DNA from: Eremophila alpestris peregrina
Taxonomy: Eukaryota; Chordata; Aves; Passeriformes; Alaudidae
Direction: 5' to 3'
Length of the DNA stretch: 64,000 bases
Assembly (NCBI GenBank): GCA_009792885.1
Contig: WMCF01000065.1
Coordinates: 3,623,660-3,687,659, forward strand
Numbering within the stretch: the first letter of the stretch is position 1; every line of letters starts with the position of its first letter. This document shows, piece by piece, positions 45,746-57,830 of the stretch. The position numbers and the translations under genes are program-made. The notes beneath the pieces are model-generated. The model searched no databases, was not told the origin of the DNA, and worked only from the letters and a program-made list of their open reading frames with translations.

Positions 45746-46871
45746 GGCTGATTCAATGTGACTTTTTCTCTCAAGTCCAAGTAGGTTTTTTATGTATATT
45801 TAAACATTTAATGTTTTCTAAATTAGAGAAAGAATCCTCTGCTTAGCCGAGCTGTTGCTCATACATATCACACCAGGAAAGTCTAAGAAATAAAACAGTA
45901 TTTACATGATCCCAGATGCTCCCTTTATTTGGTTGGTTTGAAACTAAACCCTCAGAATGACCCAAAACACGAGCATTTCATTAACTCTTGGGGAAAAAAA
46001 TACATTTTATCAAAAAAAAAAAAAAAGAGAGAGAGAAACCTGCCTTTGATTTTGGATATAGTTTTGTGAAGAACAAGGAGGTTTTCAGCAGTTCCCCACC
46101 AGAACAACATCAAAAGTTGTGCCTGGCTGCACAGAGCCCCCACCTGCCAGCACCCCAATGCCCAGCTTTAATGGGAACAGGGAGCACAGGAATCTGCCCC
46201 TCCAGGAGAGCAGCACAACTCCTGCCAGCTCCACACGCTGCCCCTGAGTCTTTTAAGAGTTTCTTTTTCTCATAACCTCTCCTGATAAAGTGATTCTCTC
46301 CAGCTGAGCCCAGCCTGGCTTCAATCGGGCTTGGTGAAGGCAAACATATTAACTCTTCCCTTGCCAAGAGCCTGCACAGGGTGGCCTGAGGGCAGGGCAG
46401 GGTTTGGAGCTGCCTTTGCTGGGGTGGGAAGGAGCCTTGGCTGACTGAAGTCACTTTGAATAATTGAAAGGGCTGTTTTGGGGAAAGATGGGTTATTTCT
46501 GTGAGATCGCTTTTTAATAGTAAAATTTAAAAAAAAATCCTGTGCCTTGGACAGGAAAGTTGGGTGAATCTCTCCAGTGTCTGCAGCTGAGAGGGAATTA
46601 TTGATTTCTTTACTTTTTACAAACAGTCCTCAGAAGTATTTTGTGTCTTGTTAAAGCACTGCCTTGTTTGTGGGGTGGGGGCTGTGGTCAGTGCCAGGCA
46701 CAGACAGGACTGGTCTGTTTTCCATTCCAGCACTGCAGCAGGAATTACCCCTGATCCATGTGTGGAGGGAAAGGCTGCTCTGCTTTTTAGTGATGAGTGA
46801 CTGGGCCTGCTGCTGGCAGCCACAAGCACTGTCCTCCTCCCAACAGCCAGTTTGGATTTCAGGTGCCCAAG
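45746..46871. other. Intergenic stretch without recognised gene
   Basis: Unique DNA between two CR1 fragments. No gene or RNA recognised apart from the small microsatellite. Confidence 0.55.
46012..46037. repeat. (A)n(GA)n microsatellite
   Basis: An A run followed by GAGAGAGAGA. Confidence 0.85.
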
Positions 46872-46950
46872 CCCATGAGTGAGGTTGGAACTAGATCCTC
46901 TTTAAGGTCTTTTCCAACCCAAACCATTCCATGATTCTCTGATTCTGTGC
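46872..46950 (+). mobile_element. CR1 LINE extreme 3' end
   Basis: Only the terminal 80 bases remain: 'gaggttggaactagatcctc', 'tttaaggtcttttccaaccc', then three imperfect octamers ATTCCATG, ATTCTCTG and ATTCTGTG, the CR1 3' signature. Confidence 0.95.
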
Positions 46951-47577
46951 TTGCTGAAAACCTGGCTCAAATAGATGAGAGATGAGATCCTGGGGTACTT
47001 TTCTTTGTGGGAAAAACAAATAGAAATGTCAACCCTGCCTTCCCCAGGTTGGAGAACAAGAGTAAATGAAGAGTAAATTGCTCAGAGATGATCTATTTTG
47101 GCTCAGAAATCTGCTCAGGAACTTTGTTCCTAATGTCTTTTTCCCGACCAGGCAGCTCTCTCCCAGCCTGCCTCCTAATGACCAGCATTAGTTTGCATTA
47201 GATGGATTTGTGATGATTTCTTTCTGCCTGGCTGCTGAGCCTGCGAGCAATTCCAATCAAGTCCTGCTCCCTGTGCCCCATCTGGCACGAGCAGCTCCCC
47301 TGTGTGGGTTTGCTGCCTCCTCAGCTGCTCTCCCTCCCTCTCATCCCAGGGTGGGTCCATCTGCCTGGATTTTGAGGTCCCTGGGTGCCCACAGCCACCT
47401 GCCAGGGCTCAGTCTCAGTCCCAGCCATTCCAACAGTTTGCTCCTGGGATGGGATGGAGATTCCCAGGAGAGGACTGGGGACCAAAGTTTGGTGTCCAAG
47501 TGCTGCTTTGCAGGAGCAGAAAGCAGAGGTGCTGTGGTTCCCCACTGGTGAGCTGCAAGGAAGTGGAACCCCAGGCA

Positions 47578-47900
47578 CAGAATCATGGAACTGTTTCTAT
47601 TGGAAAAGCCCTCCAAGATCACCAAGTCCAACCATTAGCCCAGCACTGCCAAAGCCACCATTATCTCTGTCCCCAAGTGCCACATCTACACAGCTTTGAA
47701 ATCTCTCCAATGATGGTGACTCCACCAGTGCCCTGGGCAGCCTGTTCCAGTGCTTGACAATATTTTCAGTGAAGAAATGTTTCCTAAAATCCAATCTGAA
47801 CCTTCTCTGGTGCAACTTGAGGAGATTTCATCTGCTTGGCACTTGGGAGAGAAGACTGACCCTGACTTGGCTCCAATCTCAGGTACTTGTGGAGAGCATC
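47578..47900 (-). mobile_element. CR1 LINE 3' fragment
   Basis: Minus-oriented: plus strand reads 'cagaatcatggaactgtttc', 'ccaagatcaccaagtccaac', 'aagtgccacatctacacagc', 'gcctgttccagtgcttgaca', 'aaatgtttcctaaaatccaa'. It is a different CR1 subfamily from the 45.5-kb copy. Confidence 0.95.
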
Positions 47901-49699
47901 AGCCCAGGAGAGCTGGGCTGGTCATGGTCACCCCTTGGGGATTGCAAGGAGGATGTAGGGGTGGGACCAGAGAGTGACCCTGAGGTGGGAGCTGAAGCCC
48001 AGACCTTGCTCCCCACCCTCACTGTCTCCTCTCGACCCTGTTGGTGTTATCAGCAGGATTAAGACAGAAGGAAAGGAGGTTTTGGGGAATGTGGCAGGTC
48101 ATGCTGTGATCTGTCCATTCTCCCTACCAACACAAGGTCACAGTGCCCTCACAGGGTGATAAGAGGTGGAGCTTTAGCTTTAGAGATCAAAAATATGTGA
48201 AATAAGGTGAATCAGAACCTCCTTCTCCTCTCTCTGGCCTCAGCTCCCTCCAGGGGGGAAGTTTCTTAGGAGGAGGAGGGGGTGATTCTTTTGGGACACC
48301 AAAACCAGAGGGAACTGCACTGGGGGGCAGGGGAGGTGGGAAATGCACCTTTATCCTATTTCCCCAGTGGCTGACTCACACTGAGGCACTGCCTGCTCTC
48401 TCCTGAACACATGTGCTACCAGGAGACAACATCAAGGCTCATCTTGACCATCCATCAAGGCATCCCTGTCACCACGGGCATCTCAGAACATGTCATGTTA
48501 TGCATATTTCAAACCACCCTGTCTCTCCTGGCAGCACAGACAAGGCTGGAGGGCCTGGGAGAGAAATGGCACCAGGTTTGTGTCCTTCTCAGTGCTTCTT
48601 TGGAAACATTTGGTTTCTGCACCCTTGAGGTGACACTTGGCTGCTGTCAGACGTGTCTGATGGCCGAGGACAGCGTGGCTGGCTGTAAAGAGGTGTCACA
48701 TCAGAGCAGCAGTGATTCTTCCCTCTTCCCATGGCCCCTCCTCATCCCTGGCACTGGGCTAATGACACCACCAGGTACCCTGCCACAGGGAATCGAGCTC
48801 CTTGTTTTTCCAGTGAAAATGAACAGAAAGTGCCTGCTGGGTCACATAAAACTGTCAAAAGAACAGTCGGGGCTTCCTGCGAGAGGGATAATAGTTAAGA
48901 AAGCTGAAATTCTGAGAAAAAGGGATTATGAATCACCAGTAATATTTACAGTGCAAATCCCTATTCCCTGTATTTCCACTTGATTCCTTCTCCTTTCCAG
49001 GGCAATTATTTCCAGGAACACACAGCAGAGCCCCGTGGTAAATAAACCAAGTCCCAAATGTGACAGAGCTCATAGACATCTTGCCCTGCCACCTGCTCCA
49101 AACAAGGGGGCTGAGAGCACACAGGGTGTCCCTTGGAGGGCGGCAGGGTGTCCCTTGGAGGGTGGCAGGGTGTCCCCTCAGCTGTGCAGAGAAGCTGCTT
49201 GAGGCTTAGCAAAGCATCCTGCACCAAATCACGTGGGGCTGTGAATGTGGCAGAACATCTGGGCGGCTGTGCTCAAGCATCACAAGTCTAAATTGTATTT
49301 GGGCTTTATATCCTGGATTTATGAGCCCTCAGATGGTGCACAGACCTTCTGGGGCTGCCCCACCTGGGGTTAAAATGTGTCTGAGCACATGCAGCCCAAA
49401 GCAAAGCATTCCCTTTTCTGATGCTCATCGGCACTTCTTCCTTGGAGGTGGCCAAAGAAAGGGTTGGGCAGGTGCCAAGGGAGAGCAGCACGTCCCTGGA
49501 TGAGAGGGCACTGGGAAGTGGGACAGGGAATATGCAAAGAAGCAGAAGAAGCCAGTGGTGGTTTGTGCTGGGCAGGAGCCAGTTGGAAATGTGAGAGCAG
49601 ATCAAACACGGGCGGGTTAATGAGAGCACCATTCCCAGGCCTCCCAAAGTGGGGAGAGCAGGGACAGGCTGGACAGCAGGCACTGAGTGATATTCTGTA
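47901..49699. other. Intergenic stretch without recognised gene
   Basis: Includes a 22-bp tandem duplication (GGCAGGGTGTCCCTTGGAGG-type, 49,118-49,170). A plus-strand frame of 190 codons (48,411-48,983) matches no known family. Confidence 0.55.
49118..49170. repeat. 22-bp tandem repeat
   Basis: Two and a half copies of a CAGGGTGTCCCTTGGAGGG-containing unit. Confidence 0.85.
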
Positions 49700-49930
49700 A
49701 TTAGCTGGCAAATAGAATTTGATCTTTGGTGTAATTGCTGGCGGTGATGTCTGCCAGCCCGACCCGCGCGTTCCGCGCCGCATCCCAGCTGCCACAGCAA
49801 CTTTGCTTCCCTTTGTTTCCCCTCGCCTGCAATTCCTAATCACATCGTTCCCAAATTTGATTGCATCATCTCTGAGCGTTGGTTGCCAGGGCAACCCCAC
49901 AAAGCCATTGCAGGCATGAGATGAATACCT
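49700..49930. promoter_or_regulatory. Candidate regulatory element with RFX X-box
   Basis: Unique block with AATTAGC and TAATTGC motifs, a small CpG cluster (CCCGCGCGTTCCGCGCCG) and GTTGCCAGGGCAAC at 49,882-49,895. That palindrome matches 13 of 14 bases of the RFX X-box GTTGCCATGGCAAC. RFX factors commonly act at enhancers and promoters of neural and ciliary genes. Enhancer activity for ASTN2 is an inference. Confidence 0.4.
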
Positions 49931-50351
49931 GAGCCCCTTTGAGGACAGGTTATCTGGACAGCCCATCGTCACCCCCGACTTGGATCCCTTTGTCCCTTTT
50001 AAACCAGATGTAAGAGCAGGTGAGAGGCTCATCCCTGACTTCCACGGGAGCAGGAGCGATGCAGGGAACTGTCACTCAAATGCTGGACAAAAAGACCTGA
50101 ACAAATGGAGCAACTCAACATTAGAAGCGGGGCCACCAGCCAAGCCACGCTGCTGCTGAAAGCGCAGAGCCGGAGTGATGGTGGCTGGGCAAATCGGCTA
50201 TCCCAGACCTCATTCCCTTCCATAAACACAGGGAAAGCTGTGGCCTGTGTGGGATTGGTGCAGCCAAGGGGAATATGTGTGCATCTGGACAGGGGGTGGC
50301 ACACATGGCCTGTCACACATGGCCTGTCACAGCTCTCCTGGCCGGCAGCAG

Positions 50352-50463
50352 TGGACACTGAAGGCCAGGCTGGATGTGGCTCTGACCAAGCTGCTCTAGC
50401 TGAAGGAGTTGACAGACTTTAGAAGTCCCTTCCAGTCCACAGCAGATTCTGTGATTCTGTGTC
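50352..50463 (+). mobile_element. CR1 LINE 3' fragment
   Basis: Plus-oriented: 'aaggccaggctggatgtggc', 'agaagtcccttccagtccac', ending in two perfect ATTCTGTG octamers. Confidence 0.93.
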
Positions 50464-52464
50464 ATGGGAGAGGCTTCAGCAGGGCCACCAGAGCGTGCAG
50501 CTGGTGCTGGGCAGGGTGTGAGTGCTGGGCAGCAGAGCCACCTCCAGCTCCATCTGTCCCCTCTCCTTTGCCATCGACCCCCGAGTGAGGGAGCTTCCAC
50601 TGGGCGTGCACATCAGTGCATGCAGCATCCAAACTCTGTGTGCACAGGGGAGCCTCTGGGCAGTGCAATCTGTGGCTGGGAGCTCTGCAGGGGCCAGACT
50701 GAGAGAGCTTCTGTGGTCCCTCATCAGTCCTGGCTGTGGCAGGGTTTGGCATCACCCCCAGCCCCAACATTTCAAGCACTTTCTCTCCCAGCAGAGGTTG
50801 AAGCCCTCCTCATCAGCATTCCAGCTCTCCACCCCAGCCCTTGCTTTCTCCAGCACTATCCTTGCAGCAGATCCAGCATTTCCTTTTCCCACACCAGCTG
50901 AACCTGGAGCCAGGACGGGTGTGTGCTCCCAGCCCCCAACAGAGCAAGGCAGAGCGATGGAAGATATTGTTTTTCAGGTGGAATAGCTTCCAAAACGCTA
51001 CATTTGCAGTCAAAGTGCTGTTTGGAATGCATATGAACCACTGCCTGCAGCAATCAGAAACAAAGCCATTAAAGTTTAGATAGCAGTGTTTTTATTTTTA
51101 ACCAAATGAGTCAGTCTCTCCTCCAGCTCCGAGCAGGAGATGGGGAGAAAGTTGGGCAGGGAGAGTTCAGAAAGCCTTAACCCCACTGGGACCCTGCTGC
51201 AGGCAAGGCTCAAGCAGTCTGCTCTGTTTAATTGCACCCAGAAAAAGTATTGAAGCTGAAGTTTTGATGGTGCCTTGGCAGGGTGGAAATTTCGTTTGTT
51301 TCCCTGGATTATAATTTTAAAAAATAGTTTCAGGACACCTGATGCATCTCTCTTCCCTCCCCACATCCAGAAGGCCTCACGTTCCCTTTCCTTCTCCTGC
51401 ATCCCAGGCTGGGGGAGGTGAGCACCAACGTGTTTCCCAGTCTGGAAGGTGGGTTTGGGATACTGCAGCTTCCCTTTGAGCTTCCCTGTTGAGGAGAACA
51501 TGCTGAGGGAAGGGGATGGCCCAGGGAGCAGGGTCTGTGTGCCTGTGGTGTCTGTGTGAGGGAGCTGGGTGCACTCCCTGCCACACCAAGCCAGGCTGCA
51601 GCTCCTGGCTGAGCACCAGGCACAAACTGCATTTCAACACCACCATGGTCCTGGCTGCTCCTCCAGCAGTTTTCCTCTCTATCCCAGCCCGTTTCCAAGG
51701 TTCCTATCCCTGCAGCATCTCTAAGGAGATGTATCCAGCTGTTGAAAAATGTCTGTGCTCGTGCTGTCATCCTGAGCCCCAGGCACCTCAGCACATCCTT
51801 CACTGAAACCTCAGGCCCTTCTCCTGAATTGGGCAGCAAGTGCTCGGCCACTGGCAGGAGAAAAAAAAACCCCAAATCCATGGAAAATTACTAAATTACA
51901 TTCCTGCCTCTATTTATTGGTTTTCCATGCCATATGGAAATTTATGTAAATACACAAATGAGAAAGAGGCCCTGGAGCTGTGGTGAGTTTGCCAGTGAGC
52001 CACCAGTGCTCCAAACACTGCCCACTGTTGATGCTTTAGGAGGGAGAGAAATGAATTCTGGCTCCAAGAGATGTCCAGAGACATGGATTCTTTTTGCTTT
52101 TCTCCAAAACAATACCTGCAGTTCTCCTGAAAAGCCACCCCAGCCTCCCCCAGCTGCTCCAGAGAGCGATGGCTGATCAGCCCCATCCCAGCCAGGCTCA
52201 GAAAACCAGGCTGCTCATGAGCCTGTGGATGCAGAGCAGGGCTTTTTTGGCAGGCAATTTCTGTTCACCAAATTCTGCATGTGAGGTGTGTGAGTTGGTA
52301 GAGGAGCAGGACATGGCAACGTTAAAACTCAAGGAATGTGCCCATTCTAACTCCCCACAGGAATAAGGTTTGATCCCACATGGGCTTCTCACATGATTGA
52401 AGTGCTTTTCTGGAAGTAGAGGTTGCAGCAGGAGGCTGAAGGAGAAGCTTAGCAAAAGTGTTAC
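50464..52464. other. Intergenic stretch without recognised gene
   Basis: Unique GC-moderate DNA. Frames up to 183 codons on either strand have no recognised domain. Confidence 0.55.
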
Positions 52465-52558
52465 ATTATAAATATAAATATAAATATAAAATATAAATAT
52501 AAACACAAACATAAAAATAAACACAAATATAAATATAAATATAAAATTATTTATTTTG
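52465..52558. repeat. (AAATAT)n-type AT-rich microsatellite
   Basis: Runs of ATAAAT/AAATAT interrupted by AAACACAAAC. Confidence 0.95.
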
Positions 52559-55058
52559 CTTTATATAGGCAAAAGCTTATATATTATAACCTTCTCAGTG
52601 GTTTGTGGTTTGTTTTTTTTAAGTTATGGGGTGATAAAAACTGTTCCTTTTTGGATCCCACCCCTTGGGAAACAGGAAAAAACCACCATGAGCTAGGTAC
52701 CATTATCTGAGTTCAGCTGGACCAAAAGTTCATATTCCAAGTGTTTTTTGAGTAGCTTTTTATACAGAGACATACATTTAAATGTATATTAAAATGTATG
52801 TCTGGCTATGTATGTGACTAATTTGTGTATATCAGTTTTAAAAAGTGGTTCACTTATAGAATCACGTCTTCCTTTCATTTCCCTTGCTTTTTCTGAGACT
52901 CAGCAGTCTTTTTTTACAGGATGAGGAGTTTTTTATTATTATTATTTCTTGACTCAGCTTGGGAGGAAAGCTGGGATCTGCAGAAGACAGGGAGAAAAGT
53001 CTGAGCAAAATCTTCCTGGTTAAAAAAAAAAACAAACCAAAAACCAAAAATGCTGTTTCAATGATTTAAAGCTGAAGAAATTCCTCTCAACTACACAATT
53101 TCCCTGCTTGTTATTAATTAAGTTGAAGTTCAAATATTTTTGGCATAAACATTAACATTTGTGCTTTGAACATGCATAATGCTTCATATGCTCTGGATGC
53201 TGTCAATGTTCCAAAAGATTTATGTCTTGAGTAAATGATGACTTGGGTAATTGCATTCTGTCCACCCAAATCCATCCTGCAGCTTCACTGGAGTGTGGAA
53301 CCCACCTTCCCTCCCTGGCCTGCACGGCTCTGTGGTGATAAAACATTTCCTGCCCATTCCCTGGGGGACAGGGGATGTGTGTCAGTGGTGGGTCAGGGCT
53401 GCTGAGGTGACCCCACTCACCAGAGCTCTGCCCTCAGCTGGGAAAGGCACCAGTGCTGAGGCCACAGGTGGATGGAGCAGCTGGAGATGGATTTGTTTTT
53501 TTTTGTCAGTGTTGGGCTGGGCAAGGGGTCCATGAGGAGCTGCAGATTCTGTGTGACCAGTGTTTGGTTCCTCAGCAGCCTCTGGAGAACAAGCACAGCC
53601 CCAGGCTGCTGGGTGCTCTCTGGGAGGATGAGGGGAGCCCCACGATGGTGGGGTTGAACAGATGCTGATGTGAGCAGACTCAGACTCTCAGGGTATCTCT
53701 CTCCCAGCTGCCCATCCCTGCCCAGTAAACCCAGTTTTGTGTGGATACAGCAGAGCTGGCCATGGTGAGCTGATCTGGCTGTGCTCTGGCCAGGCCTGCC
53801 CTGTGTCTCCCTGCTGAGCTCTGGCACTCTGTGGGTGCACGGGAACCCACGGGCACATCACCTCTGCAGGAGCACAGGGAAATGAGCTCAGGGCCCCTTG
53901 GCAGGGGATGGGAATGGTTCTGAAATGTGGCCCACATCGAGCTCTGCAGTTCTTTGGTGGAAGCAGCACTGAACCCTTAAAAGATTTTGAGTTGAGTGTG
54001 TAAAGTCACTTTTCACTTCCTTTGGGCTTCTCTTAGGTCTGCAGTGGGCACTGGCTCAGACACAGACAAAGCAATGAACGCCCACAGCTCTGTCTGAAGG
54101 GTCCCCTCAAGTGCCTGCAAAAACGGGTGCATTTGGAGTAAAAAAAAAAAAAGACAGAAAAGCTTCCATCAAGAGAGATTTCCTTCCCTGGCGTAATTTC
54201 ACTTCTGGTATGAGTGGAAACAGCAAGTTCCCACTTCAGTCAACAGCTCTTGGGAGGAGTCTGATGTTCAGCAAATGCTCCTTCAGCTCCTCCAGGATCT
54301 CAGCAGAAACCCTGGGTGTTGCTCAGTGCTGTGAGCCCCTGGCTCTCCCAGGCAGGGAGGGGAAAGGAAGGAGCACAGTGATGTGTTTGCCTTTTAGCTC
54401 TGAGCAGGCCAGGAGCAGGTAAATGGAATTTCAATTTCTTTTTTTCCCATTTCTACCACAGTCACTTGGGTCCAGAGCTGCAGCTGTAAGGGGAGAGACA
54501 GGATTCTACTGATTAAAAAACAGGAGAATCAGCCTTCAAGGGCTCTCCAGTGGGCTGGGACTAACATGAGTCATCAGTCATGGTAGTGCTGGGGGTATGA
54601 ATGTACTTTGGGCTAACATTTGCCAGCACAAATGCAAAGTAGAATGGATCTGACAAACCCAGAGTCATCCAGCCCCCTGTGCCCCAGGGAGTTACCAGAA
54701 TGTGGAACTTCTGCTGGGGCACGTTTTGTGTTCATCCTCAGAGTTTGTGCAGCCCAGGATGTCCTGCACACAGCTGGTTCTCCAGGTAGGACTGATTTTG
54801 CAGAGCTTGTTGCATCACACTCATGAGCATTTTGGGATCATTTTCCATCTTTTTCAGCTTGGTGTGGCTGTCACTTCCAGGTCTATGGATGTGTGGGTGC
54901 AATGGCCACAGTGCATTCACCAGGGAGCTGGGCAGATGTGAAAGGGCTGACACATCCAGATGTGCAGGGCTCGCTGACCTCTGCTGTGGAGTGTTGGGAA
55001 AGATGAAAGTTTAACAGAAAAGTTTTACAGACATCTATGTTTAGCAGAAGGCTCTCTG
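52559..55058. other. Intergenic stretch without recognised gene
   Basis: AT-rich unique sequence to about 53,240, including ATGCATAAT and TTAATTAA motifs at 53.1-53.2 kb, then GC-moderate DNA to the assembly gap. No gene recognised. Confidence 0.55.
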
Positions 55059-55443
55059 NNNNNNNNNNNNNNNNNNNNNNNNNNNNNNNNNNNNNNNNNN
55101 NNNNNNNNNNNNNNNNNNNNNNNNNNNNNNNNNNNNNNNNNNNNNNNNNNNNNNNNNNNNNNNNNNNNNNNNNNNNNNNNNNNNNNNNNNNNNNNNNNNN
55201 NNNNNNNNNNNNNNNNNNNNNNNNNNNNNNNNNNNNNNNNNNNNNNNNNNNNNNNNNNNNNNNNNNNNNNNNNNNNNNNNNNNNNNNNNNNNNNNNNNNN
55301 NNNNNNNNNNNNNNNNNNNNNNNNNNNNNNNNNNNNNNNNNNNNNNNNNNNNNNNNNNNNNNNNNNNNNNNNNNNNNNNNNNNNNNNNNNNNNNNNNNNN
55401 NNNNNNNNNNNNNNNNNNNNNNNNNNNNNNNNNNNNNNNNNNN
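55059..55443. other. Assembly gap (385 N)
   Basis: Unknown bases. The gap ends directly in a (GGAAA)n array, so the missing sequence probably includes more of that repeat. Frames spanning it are meaningless. Confidence 1.
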
Positions 55444-55544
55444 AGGAAAGGAAAGGAAAGGAAAGGAAAGGAAAGGAAAGGAAAGGAAAGGAAAGGAAAG
55501 GAAAGGAAAGGAAAGGAAAGGAAAGGAAAGGAAAGGAAAGGAGG
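55444..55544. repeat. (GGAAA)n pentanucleotide array
   Basis: About twenty perfect pentamers on the plus strand (TTTCC on the minus strand), truncated on the left by the gap. It reads KERKG on plus and FLSFP on minus, a repeat artefact. Confidence 0.98.
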
Positions 55545-55559
55545 CTGAATGAGCTGGAA

Positions 55560-56050
55560 GAAGGTTTTATGACTAGACCAAAGGATTTGTTGACCACAAA
55601 CAAAAAGGATGTTTTTACCAGGTAATAATAAGTCTCAGCAATATCACAGGCAAACAAAATATCATGTTTTTACCAAGTAGAAGAATTCTCCACTGCAAGA
55701 ACACAGAAAAACAACTTTGAGCTTAAAATGTAACTACCTCATAGGATTGGATAATTACTAACACAATGTAGTAATGATAGTAGTTATGATAGGCTATAGG
55801 TAAATGTAAAGGTATTGTGCATGATGCTGATTGGTTGTTATGTATTAGGAGGCTCAGCAAAGAGAAATACCTAATTGTATTAGGTATTGTAACCAGAACT
55901 AAAGTGGCTCCAGATTTTAGACTCACCTGGAGCTAGCAGCTTCAGGCTTGGTATCCCCACGACCCCACAACTGCTGTAACTTTGTCTGTGCAATAAACAG
56001 CATTTTGAAGAGCCATCTGGAGTCCCACACCTCTCATTTAGGCTCTTACA
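55560..56050 (+). mobile_element. Endogenous retrovirus LTR (5' boundary uncertain)
   Basis: The segment has LTR layout: an AT-rich U3 part with an internal repeated motif (ATGTTTTTACCA at about 55,609 and 55,663), an inverted CCAAT (ATTGG, 55,830), a polyadenylation signal AATAAA at 55,992-55,997 and an end CTTACA at 56,045-56,050. No gag, pol or env coding sequence is adjacent, so it appears to be a solo LTR unless internal sequence lies in the gap. The left end could be near 55,546 or 55,588, and I could not identify a target-site duplication. Confidence 0.7.
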
Positions 56051-56068
56051 GGGGAGCTCATCTGTGCA

Positions 56069-56090
56069 TTTTGTCTGCGAGCAGACAAAA
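56069..56090. repeat. 10-bp perfect inverted repeat
   Basis: TTTTGTCTGC and GCAGACAAAA are separated by two bases, 19 bp past the LTR end. It could form a hairpin. Confidence 0.9.
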
Positions 56091-56204
56091 ATAAGTCCAC
56101 AAACTCCCCCCAGATCAAATTCTCGGGTGGAGAAAGAAGATGCCTTTCACCATTCTGAAATACACAATCCAGGTTGCCCAGAGGAATTGTGCATGTTCCA
56201 TTCA

Positions 56205-56335
56205 CGTGTTCAAGGCCAGATGGATCTCTGAGCAGCCTGGTTGTGCAGGAGGTGTCCCTGCTCATGGTGGAGGGGTTGGAATCAGCTGATCTTTAGGGTT
56301 CCTTCCAACCAAAACCATTCTGGAATTCTGTGGTA
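56205..56335 (+). mobile_element. CR1 LINE 3' fragment
   Basis: Plus-oriented: 'tgttcaaggccagatggatc', 'ggaggtgtccctgctcatgg', 'agggttccttccaaccaaaa', 'ccattctggaattctgtgg'. Confidence 0.93.
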
Positions 56336-57352
56336 GCTCTAGAATGAGCCTGTCTTGGGGTGCAGATGGTCTGTCAGCCCACTGTGTTGGGGGATGCTGT
56401 TGAACACCTATGGAGCCAGGAAGAATTAAAATAAATCTGGGCACTGAGAAGCTTCCTCTGCAGAGAGCTGGCATTTTAGCTCTTGGGAATGACTGTTTTT
56501 CCTGGTAAGTTCAGCAGTTTTTGAGGGTAAGGAAACGTGACCTCGCTGTGCTCACAGAAATTTGCTATTTTATACGTTCCTGCCAGCATGGATCTTAATC
56601 AACCAGAAAAACTCAAAATGACAAACAAACAAGAGACAGCTTTGCTATCTGAGGTTCATTAGCTCCTAGCGACCTTTCAAATCCGCGAGAAACCAAAGAG
56701 AAATGCTCAGAAAACAGGAGGGCTTTCAAGGCATCTTGCCAGTAATTTCCACTTATTCCCCAGTTCCTGCTCAATAATGAATGGCATTTCTTGATTGTTT
56801 TCCCAAGATTTGCTTTCATTTGAGCAAATGTGGACTGGAACTTTGACCCACACCATACGAGGATGGGAAACAGAGTCTCCCTAGGGGAATGGTACACACG
56901 TTGTGTCTTGCAAAGTTATTTCAAGCTGACTTTCGAGGGCATTGTTGTCTCCATCTGGGAGGTTACAAATGTGAGCAGAGGGCAGTCTGGCTCGTGCTTG
57001 GCACAAGCACACACCAGGGAGCCATCAGCACTCTGTGCTGCAGAGGTTACGTGGGGGTTCACGAGGAGCCAGCACGGACCTGGGTTCTGGAATGCATCCA
57101 TCACTGGGAAAAGAAAAAAAAAGGAAGAGCTGAATGTGGGTGATATGTTCTTTGGGGTGCCCCTGGGCCGTGTGAGCATCATTTCATGGATACAGACAGG
57201 CCAGGCTCCCAGGGCCAGCTCCTCAGCAGGGGTGAAAACACCCCACCTTTGGTCTACTGCAGTTTACCTCTCTGCACCTGCAGTGGCAGTTTGCCTTCCT
57301 GGGGGATTCTGAACTCGGTGAGGCAGCAGTGAGTTCCTTTATGGAATGAAAG
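56336..57352. other. Intergenic stretch without recognised gene
   Basis: Unique DNA between two CR1 fragments. A plus-strand frame of 160 codons (56,830-57,312) has no recognised domain. Confidence 0.55.
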
Positions 57353-57830
57353 ACTCATAGAATAGTTTGGGTTGGAAGGGATCTGAAGTTTAATCTCATT
57401 CTGATGTCACTGATTTGGACAGGGACACCTCCCACTGTCCCAGGCTGCTCCAAGCCCCATCCAGCCTGGCCCTGGGCACTTCCAGGGATCCAGGGGCAGC
57501 CACAGCTGCTCTGGGCACCCTGTGCCAGGGCCTGCCCACCCTCACAGGGAAGATTATTTCCCTAATATCCCATCTAAGCCTACCCTCTGTCAGTGGGAAG
57601 CCATGCCCCCTTGTCCTGTCACTCCAGACCCTTGTAAATAGTCTCTCCCCATGTTTCTTGCAGGTTCTCTTTGGGTCCTAGAGGGCTACAATTAGGTAAC
57701 TCCAAAATTCCTTTTCTCCAGGCTGAACAATCCCAGGTCTCTGAGCCTTTCATGAAGCACAGGATCTGTCCTCTCACCAGTCCTTCATCTTGAGACCTTG
57801 TCACCTTGTCCAAGTAGAATGATGACAAGA
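57353..57830 (-). mobile_element. CR1 LINE 3' fragment, longest in the window
   Basis: Minus-oriented, about 480 bp. Plus strand reads 'catagaatagtttgggttgg', 'ctccaagccccatccagcct', 'caggggcagccacagctgct', 'tgcccccttgtcctgtcact', 'ttctccaggctgaacaatcc', then a decaying end near 57,800. No ORF2 coding remains. Confidence 0.95.

Noticed and set aside
49370..50032. 220-codon minus-strand frame
   Set aside because: Overlaps the candidate regulatory block and other frames; no domain, signal or family resemblance.
55025..55657. Frames of 171 and 210 codons spanning the N gap
   Set aside because: Mostly unknown residues plus pentamer-repeat peptides.
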